64,000 nucleotides of DNA, from assembly GCA_002239005.1 (NCBI GenBank), contig MPNL01000005.1, positions 49,719 to 113,718 on the forward strand. Direction: 5' to 3'. Position 1 is the first letter of the stretch. The number at the start of each line of letters is the position of its first letter. The translations under genes were made by a program, and so were the position numbers. Source of the stretch: Truepera sp. bin119. GTDB lineage: Bacteria > Deinococcota > Deinococci > Deinococcales > Trueperaceae. This document shows positions 17,255-27,549 of the stretch, in pieces. A model generated the notes under the pieces. It was not told the DNA's origin. It did not search any database and saw only the letters and a program-made list of their open reading frames with translations.

Positions 17255-18629
17255 CTACCCATCGACCCTCCCGCTGACGGCTGTATCCGCTCGCGCGAAC
17301 GCCCTGCGTCCCCGGACAAAGGTCATAACCGGCCAGCCGCGGAGGGCCTCGCCGGCCCAGGGGCTGAACTTCGCCCTGCTGAGGAAGGTCTCCGGTCGCA
17401 CCGGCCGCTCGGTCTCCAGGTCGATCACGGTCAGATCCGCCGGCGCGCCCGGCTCCAGGGTCGGTTCCGGCCAGCCCATCACCCCGGCCGGACCGGCTGT
17501 GAGCAGCTCGAGCAGCCGCGCCAGTTCCAGTTCGTCGGTTGCGACCAGGCGGCTGTAGAGCAGTGGGAAGGCCACCTCGATATTGGCGATTCCGAAGGGT
17601 GCTTCGAGCAGATCGAGCTCCTTCTCGGCCCGGGTGTGGGGGGCGTGGTCGGTGCCGATGCACTCGACCAGACCGCGCCTCAGGGCGCTGCGCAGGTAGG
17701 CGATATCCGCTCCGGTCCGCAGGGGTGGAGCCACCTTGTGGATCGGGTCGAAACGCTCCAGCACCCTCTCGCTCAGGGCGAGGGGGGGGGGGGTGGGGTC
17801 CGCAGGGGTGGAGCGTCGTTGTGTATCGGGTCGAAACGCTCCAGCACCCTGTCGCTCAGGGTGAGGTGGTGGGGCGTGCCCTCCGCCGTGACGGGTACCC
17901 CCTCGGCCTGGGCGCGCTCGACGACCTCCAGGCCGCGGCGACTGCTCACGTGGGCGATATGAACCCGTCCTCCGCTGAGGCGCGCGATCTCGCAGTCGCG
18001 CGCGATCTGGATCACCTCGGCCGCGACCGGGTTGCCCGGGAGGCCGAGGCGCTGGCTCACCTCCCCCTCGTTCATGACCCCGTCCTGGCGCAGGTCGGGA
18101 GCCTCCGAGTGGGTCTGCACCACCAGCCCCAGCTCGGCTGCATACTCGCAGGCGCGCCGCATCAGGTGGGCGTCGGCGACCGGGAGGCCATCGTCGGTAA
18201 CCATCACCGCCCCCGCCTCTTGGAGGGCCGCGAAGTCGCTGAGTTGCTCGCCGCGCAGGCCGCGGCTCAGCGCCGCCGCAGGTCGCAGCCGCGCCTGGCC
18301 TAAGCGCTCCGCCCTGGCGATCAGTTCGGTCACCAGCCCCGGCTCGTCGATGGGTGGCTCGGTGTTGGCCATCGACACGACCGTGCCGTAGCCCGCCGCC
18401 GCCGCCGCCGCCAGCCCGCTGGCCAGATCCTCTTTGACCTCCTGGCCCGGTTCCCGCAGGTGGGCGTGGAGGTCGATGAACGCCGGCACCACCAGGTTGC
18501 CTGCCGCGTCGAAGGTCTCGGTGGCCGCTCCGCCCAGATCCAGGCCCTCGACGACGCCGTCCCGCAGGTAGAGATCGTGCAGCGCTGTGTCGCCGGGGCT
18601 GAGCCGGGCGTTCAGGATCAGGACCCGAC

Positions 18630-18633
<4 letters not shown>
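17255..18633 (-). pseudogene. pyrC: Dihydroorotase, frameshifted by a tandem duplication at a poly-C tract
   Basis: PyrC closes carbamoyl-aspartate to dihydroorotate in pyrimidine synthesis. GTG 18633 overlaps the pyrB stop. The N-terminal part has the metal site DLHAHLREPGQE and the C-terminal part has GTDHAPHT. An 83-bp imperfect tandem duplication (17715-17797 and 17798-17880) repeats the VLERFDPIH region. Because 83 is not a multiple of three, the frame breaks. A run of 12 G (12 C on the coding strand, 17782-17793) sits in it. One extra C would restore LALSERVLERFDPIHKVAPP with 28 added residues. Either a decaying gene, a slippage-switched gene, or an assembly error; since pyrC is normally needed, the last two deserve weight. 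Confidence 0.8.
17715..17880 (-). repeat. 83-bp imperfect tandem duplication with G12 tract inside pyrC
   Basis: Copies 17715-17797 and 17798-17880 align over their whole length with several substitutions. The homopolymer of 12 G (17782-17793) lies near the junction and has no counterpart of that length in the other copy. Confidence 0.85.
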
Positions 18634-20146
<1,513 letters not shown>

Positions 20147-20165
20147 CTAGGGACCCCCCTTACCG

Positions 20166-20189
20166 CAAAAACGCCTCCCGAAGGGAGGT
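20166..20189 (-). terminator. Attenuator terminator of the pyr leader
   Basis: On the minus strand CCTCCC-TTC-GGGAGG is followed by CGTTTTT, a classic intrinsic terminator about 20 bp upstream of the pyrR start. Together with the PyrR box further upstream it is the expected attenuation switch. Confidence 0.8.
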
Positions 20190-20265
20190 GTGGGGCGATT
20201 TTCCAGCGGGCCAAGAAGAGGCCGGGCGTCCGGCGCGCGGCGCAGCCCAGCACGGTCGTGTCCAC

Positions 20266-20304
20266 ATCCTTGCTCCCTTCCCGGCCTCACCGGACCGAGT
20301 TAAA
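20266..20304 (-). promoter_or_regulatory. Putative PyrR-binding anti-antiterminator (PyrR box)
   Basis: The minus strand reads GTCCGGTGAGGCCGGGAAGG, preceded by TTTAACTCG. It resembles the conserved PyrR recognition loop and purine-rich bulge of Gram-positive and Thermus-type pyr leaders. Folding was judged by eye only. Confidence 0.6.
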
Positions 20305-20494
20305 GGTCTCCTCTAGGAGTCTACCAGCGAGGCACCCCGCCACGCAATCGCCCCGCCCGTCTTGTCCAGTGCGCCGCTTCCGGGCTGTGGTGGCACCCCT
20401 TCGCCAGACTGAATCGGGTCTCACCCCAGTCGGTGCCGTGTTAGCATCGCCGACGTCGTATAGCCATTACCGAGCCCTGCTGGAGGGAGACCCC

Positions 20495-22060
20495 GTGACC
20501 AAGACCTTTCGTCACCTGATCGGTGCTGAGGAGGTGGCGAGCGAGTCCACCTTCGAGTCCCGCAACGCCTCCGATCTCTCCGACCTCATAGGCCGCTTCC
20601 CCGAGGCGAGCCGGGAGCAGGTTCGCGACGCCTGCCTCAGCGCCCGCGAGGCGTTCCGGTCCTGGTCGAAGACCCCTGCCCCCATTCGGGGTGAGCTGAT
20701 CGGCCGGGTCGGCAAGGCCCTCGAGCGCGAAAAGGAGTCCCTGGCGAAGCTCGTCACCCGTGAGGTGGGCAAGACGCTCAAGGAGGCCCGGGGCAGCGTC
20801 CAGGAGGCGATCGATACCTGCCACTTCTTCCAATCCGAGGGGCGCCGCCTCTACGGTCAGACGGTCCCCAGCGAGATGCCCAACAAGGAGTTGACCACCT
20901 ACCGCCGGCCTCTCGGTGTGGTCGGTATTGTCACCGCCGGCAACTTCCCGGTGGCGGTGCCCAGCTGGAAGCTCGTCCCCGCCCTCCTTACCGGCAACAC
21001 CGTCGTCTGGAAGCCCTCTGAGGACGCCCCCGCGGTCGCCTACGCCTTCGTCCGCCTCTTCGAGGAGGCGGGCCTCCCCCCCGGCGTCCTCAACCTGATC
21101 TTCGGCGGCGGCTCCGGGGCCGCCGGCGAGCACCTGGTCACCATGATGGATGAGCGCCTGCTCGACAAGTTCGCCTTCACCGGCTCTACCGTCGTGGGGC
21201 GCCAGATAGGGGAGGTCGCCGGTCGCAACCTGCTCCACCCCACCCTCGAGCTCGGCGGTAAGAACCCCCTGGTGGTGATGCGCGACGCCGACCTGGACAA
21301 CGCCGTCAGCGGCGCCCTCTGGGCTAGCTTCGGGACCGGCGGCCAGCGCTGCACCTCCGCTGGCAACATCCTCCTCGACGCCCCTATCTTTGATGCCTTC
21401 CGCGACCGCTTCCTCGAAGCCACCTCCGCCATCCGCATAGGCGACCCCAACCTTGCAGAGGATATCCTCTACGGCCCCTTCATCAACGAGCGCTTCTTCG
21501 GTCGCTGGCTCGAGCACTACGACTGGGGCGAGACTGGCGGTGCCACCCGCCTCTACGGCGAGGGTCGCATCAGCGCCGCCGCGCGCCCCGAGGGCTTCTT
21601 GGGCGACCCCGACGCCGGCTACTACGGCTGGCCCACCGTCTGGCAGGAGGTGACTCCCGATATGCGCCTGTTCCAGCAGGAGATCTTCGGCCCCACCATC
21701 AACCTCGTCAGGGTCAACGGTATCCACGACGCCATCGAGGTCGCCAACGCTGTCGACTACGGCCTCTCGAGCGCCATCTACACTAACAACCGCGAGTGGG
21801 CCTTCGCGTTTAAGGATAGTGTCCGGTCCGGCATGACCTCGATCAACAACTCCACCACCGGCGCCGAGGCGCATATGCCGTTCGGCGGGGTGAAGGGGTC
21901 GGGCAACGGTGCCCGCGAGTCGGGGATCTGGGTGATCGACAACTACACCTATTGGCACGGAATCAACGACGATATCTCCGGGAGGCTGCAGCTCGCCCAG
22001 ATGGATACCCGGTATGTCGAGCCCAAGGGGGAGGTCGCGGTCGGCGAACTGTTCGGCTAG
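20495..22060 (+). CDS. Aldehyde dehydrogenase (NAD(P)-dependent)
   Basis: A 521-aa ALDH-superfamily enzyme. The conserved ELGGKNP segment with the general-base Glu, GGQRCTS with the nucleophilic Cys and MPFGGVKGSGNG near the C-terminus are all present, and the NAD-binding FTGSTVVGR motif precedes them. GTG 20495 follows GGAGGGAGA and starts MTKTFRHLIG, a normal family N-terminus. The frame is open 800 bp upstream through the pyr leader, which is not coding. It resembles the delta-1-pyrroline-5-carboxylate/semialdehyde branch, but the substrate cannot be assigned. Confidence 0.9.
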   Translation: MTKTFRHLIGAEEVASESTFESRNASDLSDLIGRFPEASREQVRDACLSAREAFRSWSKTPAPIRGELIGRVGKALEREKESLAKLVTREVGKTLKEARGSVQEAIDTCHFFQSEGRRLYGQTVPSEMPNKELTTYRRPLGVVGIVTAGNFPVAVPSWKLVPALLTGNTVVWKPSEDAPAVAYAFVRLFEEAGLPPGVLNLIFGGGSGAAGEHLVTMMDERLLDKFAFTGSTVVGRQIGEVAGRNLLHPTLELGGKNPLVVMRDADLDNAVSGALWASFGTGGQRCTSAGNILLDAPIFDAFRDRFLEATSAIRIGDPNLAEDILYGPFINERFFGRWLEHYDWGETGGATRLYGEGRISAAARPEGFLGDPDAGYYGWPTVWQEVTPDMRLFQQEIFGPTINLVRVNGIHDAIEVANAVDYGLSSAIYTNNREWAFAFKDSVRSGMTSINNSTTGAEAHMPFGGVKGSGNGARESGIWVIDNYTYWHGINDDISGRLQLAQMDTRYVEPKGEVAVGELFG

Positions 22061-22063
22061 GGG

Positions 22064-22636
22064 GTGTCGGCGCCTCGGTTGCTCGCGGAGTGGTCTCGAC
22101 CAGCGAGTAGGCAGGTGCCGGCCGTGGAACGGGTCGTGGGGGTGGACGCCTACAGGTTGCTGGATCCGGCGCTGGCTCGGTATCGATCCGAGGTCTTGCG
22201 ATGCCCCGTCACCATCGATCCTTCACTCTTCACCCCCTACCGGCACCGATTCCAAAGCCACAGGTTCTGCCAAGGCCTGGTCCCCACCTCCAAGGACGGA
22301 TTCGCTGGATCTGGTCGGGGTGTGGGGTTCACGTCACTATCCGGCCTGATAGAGCGACTATGTAGCCGATCAGGCCGCCGGCTTGGAACCGTCCGGCCGC
22401 CGCAGCGTCAGAGCCCCTTCGCTTGGTGCGGTCGAACCACGACGTGGGCCTGGAGCAGCTGCTCGTGCTGCTTTGCTTGCGATAATTGCGGCAGTATCAG
22501 ACTGTTTGATGAGCCTAGCCCCCTGTGTCTCGAACACACCTGCTACGAGTACCAACTCCACCAGATACAGCAGGCGGCGGAGAAGATCCTTGCCTCACAG
22601 CCTGGCGTGCCCCAACTAGGTGAGGCCTGGTCATAA
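22064..22636 (+). CDS. Doubtful open frame, unrecognised
   Basis: A 190-codon GTG-initiated frame just after the aldehyde dehydrogenase. No domain is recognised and the composition drifts into a Cys/Trp/Ser-rich middle typical of chance frames. It contains a short hairpin repeat (22292-22311) coding KDGFAG. It could be the debris of a mobile element rather than a gene. Confidence 0.15.
   Translation: MSAPRLLAEWSRPASRQVPAVERVVGVDAYRLLDPALARYRSEVLRCPVTIDPSLFTPYRHRFQSHRFCQGLVPTSKDGFAGSGRGVGFTSLSGLIERLCSRSGRRLGTVRPPQRQSPFAWCGRTTTWAWSSCSCCFACDNCGSIRLFDEPSPLCLEHTCYEYQLHQIQQAAEKILASQPGVPQLGEAWS
22292..22311 (+). repeat. Short palindromic insertion repeat, solitary copy
   Basis: AAGGACGGATTCGCTGGATC is the exact consensus of the family, here outside any recognisable IS. 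It lies in a stretch (22061-22801) without a convincing gene. Confidence 0.7.
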
Positions 22637-22801
22637 ATCGGTTCAGCCGCACCAGAACGAATCCCGGAGCGGCCGACCTCCTAGCGTGAGCATTGCCAAA
22701 ACCACACGATGGGGGGCTAGGCCCATGCCAGGACAGCTCTCGATCCTTATCATGCTGCTAAAGCTTATGGATCGCATTCCACACTCCCCCGTGAGTTGGG
22801 C

Positions 22802-23611
22802 TCAGGGGTACACCTGTGGGAAGTACCGCCCCTCCAGCTTCTCTCCGTCCCCCACCTCGATCAGATCCTTGATCACGTGCTCCCCGCTCGCCACGAACTG
22901 CGTGTCCTCCGTCATGTAATGAACCGCCAAAGCCCGCCGGTGCCGAGCGCTTGTGTTCGCGTGCGACCCGTGCCAGGTGAGCGCGTGATGGAAGTGCACC
23001 TCACCCTTCTTCACCGGGCAAGGAACCACCTCCACCTGGTGGCCCTGGTACCTGTCGGGTAGCGACTCGTAGTCCGGAACCGTCTCCAGGAACGCCTGAG
23101 CGTCACCCCACCGGTGCGAACCCGGCACCATGCTCATGCAGCCGTTCTCGTAATCCACGTCATCCAGAGCGATCCAGGCGGACACTTCGGTCATCGGTTC
23201 GATCACCGGCCATAGCGGCGCGTCCTGGTGCCACATCTGGATGCCACCGAGTTGAGGGGGTTTGTACTGGATCTGATCGTGCCAGACGCGGAGTTCTCTA
23301 GCGTCGGTGAGTTGGGCGATGGCTTTCGCGATCTCTTTGTTGCTGACGAGGTGCTCATAAAAGGGCTGGCTGCCCTGCCAGATGTTGATGATCTGCCAGA
23401 GTTGCTTGCCCACTTCGGAAGCGATCCGTTCGGCTGCGTTGGGCGACACGTTGCGAACGACAGCGGGTTGGGGAATGTCGGTTCGGTCGCGCTGCTCGAT
23501 GATGCGCATAACCTCGCTGCGCAACACCTCGATGGTGGCGTCGCCGAGTAGAATGCCACCGTTGAGGAATCCGTTGGCTTTAAACTCCTTGACCTGCTGT
23601 TCGGACAACAT
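22802..23611 (-). CDS. Phytanoyl-CoA dioxygenase (PhyH) family protein
   Basis: A 269-aa Fe(II)/2-oxoglutarate dioxygenase. The iron-binding HxD is in MWHQDAPLW and the distal His is in the ALTWHGSHANTS segment, followed by the 2OG-binding Arg region RRALAVHYM. ATG 23611 is chosen for its GAGGAGG site. The upstream extension of the frame has no conservation. PhyH-like enzymes hydroxylate varied small molecules, and the substrate here is unknown. It stands alone between a gene-poor stretch and the pentapeptide gene. Confidence 0.85.
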   Translation of the reverse strand: MLSEQQVKEFKANGFLNGGILLGDATIEVLRSEVMRIIEQRDRTDIPQPAVVRNVSPNAAERIASEVGKQLWQIINIWQGSQPFYEHLVSNKEIAKAIAQLTDARELRVWHDQIQYKPPQLGGIQMWHQDAPLWPVIEPMTEVSAWIALDDVDYENGCMSMVPGSHRWGDAQAFLETVPDYESLPDRYQGHQVEVVPCPVKKGEVHFHHALTWHGSHANTSARHRRALAVHYMTEDTQFVASGEHVIKDLIEVGDGEKLEGRYFPQVYP

Positions 23612-23734
23612 GGCGTACCTCCTCAATCCAAGAGAACTTGCGAGCGGAATAGAGTCCGGCAAAAGCAAATCCTGCGGTTCGCGGGTCGTGCACCGAGCCG
23701 GGGCTTCCCTCTTCCTGGCAGCAGGGAGGGGGAG

Positions 23735-24253
23735 CTAGTCCACCCGGATCGCGCCGTTGGCGACGGGATCGAACCCCACGGGCCAGCGGGTGAAGCGATT
23801 GTAGGTGGCCCCGGTAAAGATCGTGCGGAACAGAATCGCCTCGGTGAGGTCCGCCCCCTCCAGGTTCGCCCCGGTGAAGTCCGTCAACACCAACCTGGTG
23901 CGCCTCAGGTTCGCCCCGAACAGGTTCGCGCTGCTGAAGTTCGCGCCGGTGAGGTCCCCGTAGTAGAAGTTGGCACCTACCAGGACCGCGCCGCTCACGT
24001 CGGACCAGCTGAAGAACACGTCCATCATCGTCACCCCGCTCAGGTCCACGCCCCGCAGGTCCGCGCACTGCCACGGTGCACCGAACCGAATCAGGGTCGT
24101 GTCGACGGTCCTGAGTCCCTCGCAGGGTCCAAGGTTCGTCTGCTCCCCCTCGGCCGATCCTTCCTGAGCGAGGGCCGAGCCGAGGAGAGAGAAGCCCACC
24201 ACGAGCAGCGCGAACAGCGCCGCCGCGAGACGGCAAGATGACAGCTTCAGCAC
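23735..24253 (-). CDS. Exported pentapeptide-repeat protein
   Basis: A 172-aa protein with a signal peptide (hydrophobic core LAAALFALLVVGFSLLGSALA, probable cleavage before QEGS) and a run of A(D/N)Lxx pentapeptides from about residue 70 to 150, which form a right-handed beta helix. GTG 24253 is preferred because AGGGAGG lies 6-7 bases upstream; a GTG at 24268 is possible. The role is unknown. Confidence 0.8.
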   Translation of the reverse strand: MLKLSSCRLAAALFALLVVGFSLLGSALAQEGSAEGEQTNLGPCEGLRTVDTTLIRFGAPWQCADLRGVDLSGVTMMDVFFSWSDVSGAVLVGANFYYGDLTGANFSSANLFGANLRRTRLVLTDFTGANLEGADLTEAILFRTIFTGATYNRFTRWPVGFDPVANGAIRVD

Positions 24254-24406
24254 GGGTACCTCCCTCACCTCGCGCGTTCTGGCATCGATGATGCGGTCGA
24301 TCCTTCAGGTCAGGAAGTCCCGCGCATCGCGGGACTTCCTGCTTCGAGTTGGGCACTGCCGGATGGGGGGGTCGCCCCCACGCTCCGGGGTTCAGGGGTG
24401 CCCTAG

Positions 24407-26331
24407 TTAGCGGTCCCACCAGTAGGTCTGCAGCCGAGCGTAGTGGTTGGAGGCCTCGATCGAGATCCCCTCCCAGCGGACGTTCCTGAGATCGGCATTG
24501 GCGTGACCGGCGGAGGGCAGGTGCAGCGTGAGCGTGCTCCACATGTTGTAGACGCTCAGCGTCATCAAGTCCTCGAACCTGTCCGCCATCTCCTCCTGAG
24601 TGGCCGAGGTGAGCACCTCGTTGAAGTAGCGGTTGCGGAAATCCAAGACATGCGGGGGCGGCACTTCCCCGGACTGACCGTCGGAATTGATCCATTCGTT
24701 CCAGCCCCGCATAGAGATAAACGCTCCGGGCAGCCACTTGTCCTGCCGGGTCAGGTAGAAGGCCCCGGCCTCCGAGTACCAACCGATGACGTCCCAGGCA
24801 TCGTTGGGCATTCCTCCTCCGTACAAGTCAAACGTGGGTCTCGGCCGGAGCAGAACTTCGATACCGATCTGCCCCCAGTAGTCCGCGATCAGTTCCATGG
24901 TCTCGACCGGCTCGGCCTCCTGCTCGAAGACCACGATCAGCGAGACGCGCCGGCCGTCAGGACCGAGCCTGAACCCGTCGCTGTCTCGCTCGGTGAGACC
25001 CATCTGGTCTAGGAGGGCGTTGGCGGTGTCGGGATCGTACTCGGTGAACAGCGTCCCCAGCCCCTCCACGTAGCCGACCTGGCCGGGCCTGGGCGCGAGG
25101 TTCCAGGGAACGCCGAGACCCTGGTAGAGGAGTTCGTTGATCTCTTCGCGGTTGATGGCGATCGACAGCGCCACCCGGAAGTTCCGGTTCTGCAGGTAGA
25201 GGCGGTTCCGCATCGGCCCGCCCTGGTTGAAGTAGAGCTGCGGTGCCCAGGCGCGAGCTGCCTCCTGGAAGCCGATCACGTAGTTCCCGCGCTCCTGGTT
25301 CTCCAGCAAGGTGGGCAGGTCCGACAAGCGCCAGGGGTTGTAGGTGGGCGTGTTGGCGAGGTCGAGCTCACCGGCGATGAGCTTGGCCAGGCGCAGGTCG
25401 TAATCGGGGACCAGTTCGATCTCGAGGCGGTCGATGTAGGGCAGCTGTTTCCCTTCGGCGTCCACAGCGTAGTAGTAGGGGTTGCGGACGTAGACGCTGC
25501 CCTGGCCCAGGGTGCGGGATTCGAGTATGTACGCGTGCATGGTTGGGTAGCCGACGATCTGTACCTGTGCGTAGGGGCTAGCGCTGATGTAGCCGAAGTG
25601 TTCTGCCCACTGGGCGACCCGGGATTCGACGTCGTCGGCGGCGTACCCCTGGAACTCCGGGTGGAGCGGCTCGAGGTACTGCGGCGGGTACATTTCGGGC
25701 CCATCCAGCAGGTAGGCCAGCCAGTGCATGAACGCCGGGTGCGGTCCAGAGGCGGTCCAGCGTACGGTGAGGTCGTCGACCTTCTCCACGAGCAGTGGTT
25801 CCCCACCGTACGAAAAGCCGCCCAAGAACGAAGCAAGTTTCCCACCGATCCCGAAGGTCAGGGGGGAATTCTCGGGGTCGGGGGTGTAGGTGGCGATGTA
25901 CTCCCACCACCACAGGATGTCGTCGGCGTTGAACACCTCGCCGTCGGACCAGTGGAGGCCATCGCGGAGCGTCGTCGTGAGGCTTGATCCTTCTTCGTTC
26001 CACTCCCAGCTTGCGACCATGCCCGGGCAGACGTCACCGCCGAAACTGTCGCAATAGTCGAAAAGCTGTACTTTGTTGTACTTCCAGCCGAAGTTGTCAT
26101 CGATGCTGGCGATGCGGATGGGCGGCCCGCCGTAACGGCCGATCTCGGCCATGTCCAGAACTAGGGGGCTTGCGGGCAGGCGTTCCTCGACCGGGGGAGT
26201 TCCCCAGCGGCGACCATCTCGGCGAGCATCGGTGCTTCCTGGTACGGCTGGGCGGTGGCTAGGCCTACCAGAAGGGCAAGGGTGAGGCTGACGATGATCG
26301 GGAGAGTGGAGCGGCGTTTAGGGGTGTGCAT
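24407..26331 (-). pseudogene. ABC transporter substrate-binding protein, family 5 (peptide/oligosaccharide type), single-base frameshift
   Basis: The main frame (24407-26152) encodes about 581 residues of a large DppA/OppA-type lipid- or periplasm-anchored binding protein: GMVASWEWNEEGSSLTTTLR, VALSIAINREEINELLYQG and a long C-terminal lobe. The missing N-terminus is found in another frame from ATG 26331: MHTPKRRSTLPIIVSLTLAL, a clear signal peptide. The frames join at a run of five G (26193-26197). One more G gives GELPPVEERLPASPLVLDMA, the expected sequence. No permease or ATPase genes are adjacent. A sequencing error in the homopolymer is as likely as a real mutation. Confidence 0.8.
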
Positions 26332-26374
26332 GTAACTTCCTCCTTAAGGAACATGTAACTTCCTCCTTAAGGAA
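26329..26374 (-). repeat. 23-bp tandem duplication of a ribosome-binding site plus ATG
   Basis: The unit CATGTAACTTCCTCCTTAAG plus GAA occurs twice (26329-26351, 26352-26374). On the minus strand each copy is an AAGGAGG site followed by ATG. The downstream copy starts the substrate-binding protein. The upstream ATG is out of frame with it. Confidence 0.85.
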
Positions 26375-26639
26375 AAGGAAGCGTGGTTACGAGTGTATCA
26401 TAATCCCGCTACACCGATGTCATAGTGTGCACGCACTTCATGTCAAGCGTGCACGTACTTCCTCCCTTCTTCCAAGGAAAAGGGGCCGCGGGTTCCTTGG
26501 CGATTCCCACTAGGTGCGGATGGGCCGGTTCTTCAGACTCGTCAGGCGTCACCTTTTGGTGGGTTCGGCGTGGGCGTGGGTACCCCCTTACCATCGACAC
26601 AATCCGTGACCCAGAAAAGCTTACGCCACCCCCGATAAT

Positions 26640-26659
26640 GTTATTACAATAGTAATAAC
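26640..26659 (+). promoter_or_regulatory. Perfect 20-bp palindrome, probable operator of the toxin-antitoxin pair
   Basis: GTTATTAC-AATA-GTAATAAC with 8-bp perfect arms lies 17 bp before the antitoxin start. AbrB/MazE-type antitoxins commonly repress their own promoters through such sites. Confidence 0.65.
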
Positions 26660-26676
26660 CAGTGAGGAGACGTTCC

Positions 26677-26907
26677 ATGGTTGAGCTCAAGGTCCGTAAA
26701 TTCGGCAACTCGCTCGGCGTCGTCCTGCCGAAGGAGGTCATCAGTCGGCTGCGCACCGGAGCCGGGGCCCCCCTGTTTCTGATCGAAGCGCCAGACGGCG
26801 GCTACCAGTTGACCCCCTACGATCCCGCTTTTGCGAAGAGGATGGCGAAGACCGAAGAGATCATCGGTCGCTACCGCAACACCCTGCACGTTTTGGCCAA
26901 GCGCTGA
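26677..26907 (+). CDS. AbrB/MazE-type antitoxin
   Basis: A 76-aa protein with the swapped-hairpin DNA-binding fold signature at its N-terminus (ELKVRKFGNSLGVVLPKEV). The C-terminal part would bind and neutralise the toxin. ATG 26677 is preceded by GAGGAG. A palindromic operator lies just upstream, and the doc-like gene follows after about 130-150 bp, a somewhat longer gap than usual for such pairs. Confidence 0.8.
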   Translation: MVELKVRKFGNSLGVVLPKEVISRLRTGAGAPLFLIEAPDGGYQLTPYDPAFAKRMAKTEEIIGRYRNTLHVLAKR

Positions 26908-27034
26908 TGGAGAATAAACGAGCGTTCCGGCACCTCTTCATCTGGTACCCCTCGTAGGGCGGAGTCTGCTGCCTGCCATGACCGGGTCGATCAGGCAGCT
27001 TCGCTGATGGGCGGTTGCAGGCGCGCGGCAATCA

Positions 27035-27460
27035 GTGAAGAAGTTGCTAAGCGAAGCCCATATGGCTAGGGAACCTGTCTGGATTGAAGCGCGAGACGTG
27101 CTGGTGTTGCACGACCGCCTGCTAGCACTTCACGGTGGCGCGACGGGCTTGCGTGAAGAGGCCCTGTTGCAATCTGCCCTGGCGCGGCCGCAGCAGCTTT
27201 ACGCCTATGCGGACTCCCCTGACACCGTCAATATGGCGGCGGCTTACACGGCTGCCATCGTCCGCAACCACGCATTTATTGATGGCAATAAGCGCACAGG
27301 ATTTGTGGTTGGCATTCTGTTTTTGGAGTTGAATGGTTACCACTTCACCGCCACGGAAGAGGCCACGGCTCAGGCTGTGCTCGAGTTGGCAGCTGGTGCA
27401 CTTGATGAGGCGGGTTACGCGGATTTCCTTCGCACAAACACCGTCAGGGTCGTGGTGTGA
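27035..27460 (+). CDS. doc: Death-on-curing (Doc/Fic) family toxin
   Basis: A protein of up to 141 aa with the Fic-fold motif HAFIDGNKRTG near the middle. Doc toxins phosphorylate EF-Tu and block translation. GTG 27035 or ATG 27062 can start it; the conserved part begins after REPVWIEARDVL, so both are possible. The last codons (RVVV, stop) come from sequence that matches the terminal repeat of the IS1-like family (from 27448). The original C-terminus may therefore have been replaced by an insertion-sequence end. Confidence 0.8.
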   Translation: MKKLLSEAHMAREPVWIEARDVLVLHDRLLALHGGATGLREEALLQSALARPQQLYAYADSPDTVNMAAAYTAAIVRNHAFIDGNKRTGFVVGILFLELNGYHFTATEEATAQAVLELAAGALDEAGYADFLRTNTVRVVV

Positions 27461-27505
27461 GATCATCGCTACTCCCCACCTGGATCAGTAGGTGAGCGAA
27501 GCAAC
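27448..27505 (+). mobile_element. Solitary terminal fragment of the IS1-like family
   Basis: GGTCGTGGTGTGAGATCATC followed by CCCCACCTGGATCAGTAGGTG aligns base for base with the left end of the element at 51366 (GGTCGTAACGTGAGATTATC then CCCCACCCGGATAAGTGGGTG). The rest of the element is absent. Confidence 0.65.
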
Positions 27506-27549
27506 TCCCGAACACCATGATTGGCCACCCCATAGTTTTCGGACAGGGC

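Noticed and set aside
20441..21958. 505-codon minus-strand frame opposite the aldehyde dehydrogenase
   Set aside because: Low-complexity Gly/Ala/Val/Asp composition typical of an antisense shadow in GC-rich DNA. The plus-strand gene has all ALDH motifs.
23580..24782. 400-codon minus-strand frame over the pentapeptide and binding-protein genes
   Set aside because: Out of frame with two well-supported genes, and its sequence looks random.
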